Positions 60,060-64,000 of a DNA stretch of 64,000 bases are shown piece by piece (position 1 is the first letter of the stretch; each line of letters opens with the position of its first letter). The stretch covers positions 53,632,638 through 53,696,637 of the forward strand of contig CM060177.1 in assembly GCA_030549775.1 (NCBI GenBank), written 5' to 3'. Under the pieces are notes generated by a model. It saw nothing but the letters and a program-made list of their open reading frames with translations, was not told the origin of the DNA and searched no databases. The translations under genes were made by a program, and so were the position numbers. The DNA is from Tamarix chinensis (Eukaryota; Streptophyta; Magnoliopsida; Caryophyllales; Tamaricaceae).

Positions 60060-61440
60060 TGTAGAGAAATAGCCAGCAAAAACATTGATAGGGACAACAT
60101 TGATGAAGAAGGGAAAAGAGGACCTATGATTATGAGAATCATCACAGACATGAGGAATAGAGGGGAATTAGTTGAGTTTGGATGGAATTTTACAATCTTG
60201 CCATTGGCCCTTACGCAGACATGTTCTTGACTTACATTTCACTTGTGACTCGTAATAGTGTTTCTATCTCCTATAATAATTGGAAGCAGGTTCCAAAGGG
60301 TCATAGGGAGCATATTTGGAAGGAAATCACGGTACATATGCTATTTTATGTAATCATTTTTGTATGTCAAATGTTATTAATTTTATTAAATTAACATCGG
60401 TATACATGTACATGTCTTATTTTGCAAAGAGTGTTCAATGTCTCAGAGAGTAGGAAGAAATGGCTTCTTAGACATTGTGGGGAGCGTCTAAGAACATTTA
60501 GGTCATATTTAGCTCATAGGAAAATGTATAGAAAGAGGGATGGTTCTCTACAGTAGAGCCCATCCAAACAATACGGTTTCATCGATCAAGAAAGTTGGAA
60601 CTAATTTATTGCATATCGTCTTACGAGGGATTTTAAGGTACTTGTTAGATAACAATTAAAATTTTTGTATCGATCCGAGTATTATGATTAATATTTAAAT
60701 AACCATGTCACATAGGAAAAAAGTACCTAAAATAAAGAGATAGCGAAGCAAAATAAATACCGGCATAATATGGCTCGCAAAGGCTATGGGGACCTTGAAG
60801 AGGAGTTGGTATCCATTTTGAACGGATGGCAACAATGGAGCAAGAGTTATCTTTTATTAAATCTCAAGGGTATAAGCCATCTGATTTGGTAGACCATGAT
60901 TAGCTTCACATACCTAATGTAAATAGCGTCAGAGATAGTTGTAAAGCTAATACACATCTTTCTACTCTTCCCAAGGTAAGCATTACAAACTATGAATTGT
61001 TATTAAATGTATTCGGTGTAATAAATAATTAATAATGTGTAATATTTTTGTTTAGGGTTTGCATAAATGTGACTTATTAGCGAATGACCTTTCAACACTT
61101 TTGGCAAAAGGAAGGGTCCACATCAGTCACAGTACCCAAACGCAAACAATCCACGGGTACAATTTAGCCCTAAATACAAGGCCGATGAGTATTGACACTC
61201 CAATCATTGGTAGTGTGCACTTGCCTTATTATAAAGAGGGTGATGAGGCAACCACAGTACTAGAAGCTCATGGAAGCTTTGTGGCTTGGCCTGCGGATCA
61301 AATACATCTCACTACTGAAGAGGTATTGACATCCGACATCATCATTAGACCTTGTTTAGTGGTTACACTATTCATACCTTTTTCATATATATATGTATAT
61401 GCTCAATACATATTTTGTTTAATATTATCAATTAAGGAAT
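60060..61440 (+). pseudogene. CACTA gene, plant transposase-like part
   Basis: The first recognisable block is KRGPMIMRIITDMRNRGELV (about 60117-60176). A frame slip near 60180 then gives LAIGPYADMFLTYISLVTRN and NNWKQVPKGHREHIWKEI. An intron is likely (GT near 60330, AG near 60430), then VFNVSESRKKWLLRHCGERL and, after a stop and another intron, KYRHNMARKGYGDLEEEL (about 60745-60810). These are successive blocks of the plant Ptta/En/Spm transposase-like family. A further exon (61056-61321) has a VLEAHGSFVAWPADQIHL block, also common in these proteins. The role of this protein family in transposition is not well known; it is not the catalytic DDE subunit. Several stops are present. Confidence 0.75.
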
Positions 61441-62781
61441 AAAAAAAGAAAACTGCTCCTACTAGTAAAACCAAGAGAGGTACTAGTAGAACGAGCAACA
61501 TAAAAGAGGGAGCTGCTAAAGGAAAGAGAACTAAATCTGAAAAATTAGTTGCCCCACAAAAGATTCCTTCTTCAGATCAGAAAAGCCAACCTCCACCAGC
61601 AATAGCTTTATTGCATTTTTTATGCCCAAAACTACCTCAGGGACAATTATATTTTCATTGATTGTCATTCTGAGTATGTTGGGAGGGACGATGCTCCTTA
61701 CATGGTATCGACAGTTGACATAAGCGACATTTGTAATCAGGAATGGATATCAACCATAAGTGTCGCCATCTACATCACGTAAGTATTATTTCATTTTGAG
61801 ATTTTAGTACTCTTAACTTATACAATTGGAATTTTTATGACCTCTTATATGAGTTATTAGTTATTAACGAATATGCATTGTTTTTTTTTTCCATAGGTTG
61901 GTACCTAATCGCGCTGCGATGGAGGGAATGATGTCCTCTATTGTGTTTGTGTGCCCATACTATATAGCTGACAGTAATACAATAAGAGAGGGTAGGCACA
62001 TAAACTATTTAGCAAATCGCATTTTGATTGAGGGACACAACAAGCTCTATCTCATTCCTCACCTCGCAAATGAACATTAGGTTTTGTACGTCGTCCGACT
62101 TGATCTTAATAAAGTCTATGTGTTTGATTCCCTTCAACCCTAGGACGTGCCTTTTGAAGTCGCTCATCGTGGTGGGAAGGAATTTATCGACATGTTATTA
62201 TACTTTTCACTTCTTACTTCATTAGCTTATTTATACATATATTCTACTAGATTTCATTATTTGAGGTATATATACTTACAATATTATGTATCCAACTCTA
62301 TTTATTAGGGCACTACGGATGGTGTATCAAAGGAGAGGTGGGAATGGTGTCCCAGACCCAAAGAATGTTCAATACGAGCTTGTCATAATAAGTAGGAAGA
62401 CAACTATTTTGTATTTTATTTTAACTCAAATTAATATCTAACAGTTAGAGAGCAAATTTAATTCATTTGACAGTGCCCACAACAAAAAAACAACAGTGAT
62501 TGTGGATACTATGTATGTAGAACAATGGATTTGATAGTCCAGAACAGATCGGTCAACATAGATCCAAGCCATGTACATTTTCTTTTCAATATTTTTTCCA
62601 TTAATGAATCATGACATATATTTTTGGTACTTGACATAAGTGCTAACTTTATATTAATCAAAACTTGGGTATTGTAGTTTTTCACCAATGACTATGCACG
62701 AGGCCAGCAATACAATGTTGATGAAATTGATGAAGTTAGAGACCAATGGGCTAAGCAAGTGCACTCATTCATTTGGTAATA
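61441..62781 (+). pseudogene. CACTA gene, ULP1-like (C48) protease part
   Basis: A basic Lys/Thr/Ser-rich linker (61441-61600) leads to DDAPYMVSTVDISDICNQEW. A donor GTAAGT (61780) and acceptor CATAG (61896) border the next exon, LVPNRAAMEGMMSSIVFVCP. The His box reads HLANEH then TAG, where the family has Trp. VVRLDLNKVYVFDSL follows with the Asp. After two more introns come VYQRRGGNGVPDPKNVQYEL (62317-62376), then the Cys box CPQQKNNSDCGYYVC (62474-62518) and a C-terminus ending VRDQWAKQVHSFIW and a stop near 62780. His, Asp and Cys of a C48 protease are all identifiable. ULP1 proteases cut SUMO in cells; whether transposon copies do so is unknown. The TAG stop and others make this copy broken. 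Confidence 0.78.
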
Positions 62782-63104
62782 GGTAGAGATCTATATATTC
62801 TACATACATGTTCAGGTTTGTATTTTGTCTATGTTTTTCAGTCTTCTAGGCGAGATTTATGAACATTTTACTTTGGGGTGTAGACCTACTAAGTTGTGGT
62901 ATGCCTACTAATTTTGATTCTTGAGTATATATGTCCGGTGTATTAAGACATGCATATTGATTAGAGATTGATTGAAATTATGGTGTGATTGAAAATTTGT
63001 TATGAATTGATTTTGTTTTACAATGCAAATTTGGTAATTATTTGAACATACACCTGTGTATGTGGGCAGGAACAAAACATCAAAAACAGTAAAAAAAACT
63101 ATAA

Positions 63105-63690
63105 TTTTAATAACGATTCTTATTAAGAACAATTATTAAAATGATGTATTTCATCTCAAATTTATACTCAGTTAATACGTATTAGGGTTTAACAAAAGCA
63201 TAATCAATAACCAAAACCCTAATTAGATGATAGAGTTTTAATAACGGTTCTTATGAAAACCATTATCAAAACCTAGGTTTTAATAACGATTCTTCAAAAA
63301 CCGTAATTAAAACTTAGGTTTTAATAACGGTTATGATGCAAACTGTTATTAAAACCTAATTTTTAATAATGGTTTTCACACGAACCGTTATTAAAAATGT
63401 GCATTTAATATCAATTTATGCTCATTTAATACGTATTAGGGTTTAACAAATGCGTAATCAATGATTGAAACCCTTATTGGATGATGTTTTAATAATGGTT
63501 TTTGTAGTAGCCATTATTATAACCTTTTTTAACAACAGTTTTTTCTTAAAAATTGTTATTAAATATACAATTTATGCTCATATTGGCGGGTTTTTTTTAT
63601 ATTTTTTTATAACGGATATGAACTGTTATTAAAGATTTAATAACAACCTGTTTAGAAACGGTTAAACCGTTATTAAAACTATAAAATAAT
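63105..63690. repeat. right subterminal repeats of the CACTA element, with an internal duplication
   Basis: About fifteen AATAACGGTT-type motifs in both orientations. In addition, a block beginning TACGTATTAGGGTTTAACAAA occurs twice (at about 63175 and 63428), so about 250 bp is duplicated in tandem and has since diverged. (Motif given in short form: CGTATTAGGGTTTAAC.). Confidence 0.85.
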
Positions 63691-63719
63691 CGTTATTAAA
63701 AACCATTTTCGGGGTAGTG

Positions 63720-64000
63720 TGTAAATCTTAATCTTGGGGTTGATAAAGGTCTCCATACCAGCTTTGCCCATGATTGGTTGTTGTTTTTAGCTCGAATGGA
63801 ATGATAAGCTTCTTGAATGCTATACTTAGTATCATTCCTTGTCTCACAACTCTGTATATATTCTTGTAAAAGAGATCTTGTTTGCAAAATCATGAGAAAA
63901 ATCTAGGAAGTATAAGATGGAGTAAAGTCCCACACAGATCCCTTCTTAAGGTATATTGAATGCATCCAGTTGAACCATAATGTATCCTTTATTGCTTCAA
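63720..64000 (-). pseudogene. LINE ORF2 segment upstream of the zf-RVT domain
   Basis: The minus strand reads WFNWMHSIYLKKGSVWDF near the right edge, a stop, then ILQTRSLLQEYIQSC and WAKLVWRPLSTPRLRFT up to the CACTA junction. These are the connection blocks between RT and the zinc domain of plant LINE ORF2. It is the direct continuation of 58030-58497. Confidence 0.83.

Larger units (their letters stand above)
58498..63719 (+). mobile_element. CACTA (En/Spm) transposon, 5.2 kb
   Basis: The left end CACTACTACGAAAATG (58498) and the reverse complement of the right end CACTACCCCGAAAATG (63719) form an inverted repeat of 16 bp with two mismatches. The 3 bp flanks are TCT and TGT, one mismatch. 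Both ends carry many AATAACGGTT-type subterminal repeats in both orientations. Inside is one plus-strand gene with a plant transposase-like and a ULP1-like region. I find no TnpD-like DDE transposase, so it probably depends on another element. Confidence 0.9.
57988..64000 (-). mobile_element. plant LINE (L1-type), 3' part, split by a CACTA element
   Basis: On the minus strand the LINE ends at its left side with AATAAAATTTCTTACTTATC and a short A run (57993-57988), as in plant LINEs. ORF2 sequence is present on both sides of the CACTA insertion. The 5' part is outside the window. It landed near the 3' end of LTR G. Confidence 0.85.

Overview
This 64 kb window looks like repeat-filled heterochromatin of a large plant genome. 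It is AT-rich, full of decayed plant-type Ty3/gypsy LTR retrotransposons, and also holds a LINE, a CACTA (En/Spm) transposon and a small hAT-like MITE. I found no host protein gene, tRNA, rRNA or CRISPR array that I can support. The species cannot be named from the sequence.

Layout. 1-2627 and 15414-15797 are two halves of one minus-oriented LTR (LTR A), split by a 12.8 kb Athila-type element (2628-15413, plus strand). That element has both LTRs, gag, protease, RT, RNase H and integrase remnants, a tandem hairpin array, a post-pol ORF with a possible 5' intron, and a PPT. 15798-17193 and 26220-27329 flank a 9.0 kb Del/Tekay-like chromovirus (element B, minus strand, 17194-26219) and belong to an older LTR (H). 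27330-29600 has no recognised LTR sequence and carries a 275 bp hAT-like MITE. 29601-32382 is a solo LTR (D) with a perfect 5 bp target duplication.

From 32399 to the end, insertions are stacked inside one another. LTR fragment I is followed by chromovirus C (minus strand, from 32880). C is cut by a 4.8 kb solo LTR (LTR1, 34501-39316) and a composite LTR (LTR2, 40926-45116, with inverted LTR3 inside). The 5' LTR of C (47784-50634) is cut by chromovirus E (50635-54215), E by LTR G (54216-57987), LTR G by a LINE (57988 to the window edge), and the LINE by a 5.2 kb CACTA element (58498-63719) whose broken gene has transposase-like and ULP1-protease-like parts.

Nothing here looks able to move by its own proteins. 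Stops, frameshifts and lost catalytic residues affect every coding region. The most interesting signals are non-coding: a dyad repeat (CCAC...ATAATAGTGG) at 53-65 bp spacing shared by otherwise divergent LTRs; a second palindrome family around AACCAATCGATTGGTT; the 83 bp hairpin array of the Athila element; and a CpG-rich, apparently young LTR1 promoter with repeated ACGCGT and AACCGTTG boxes.
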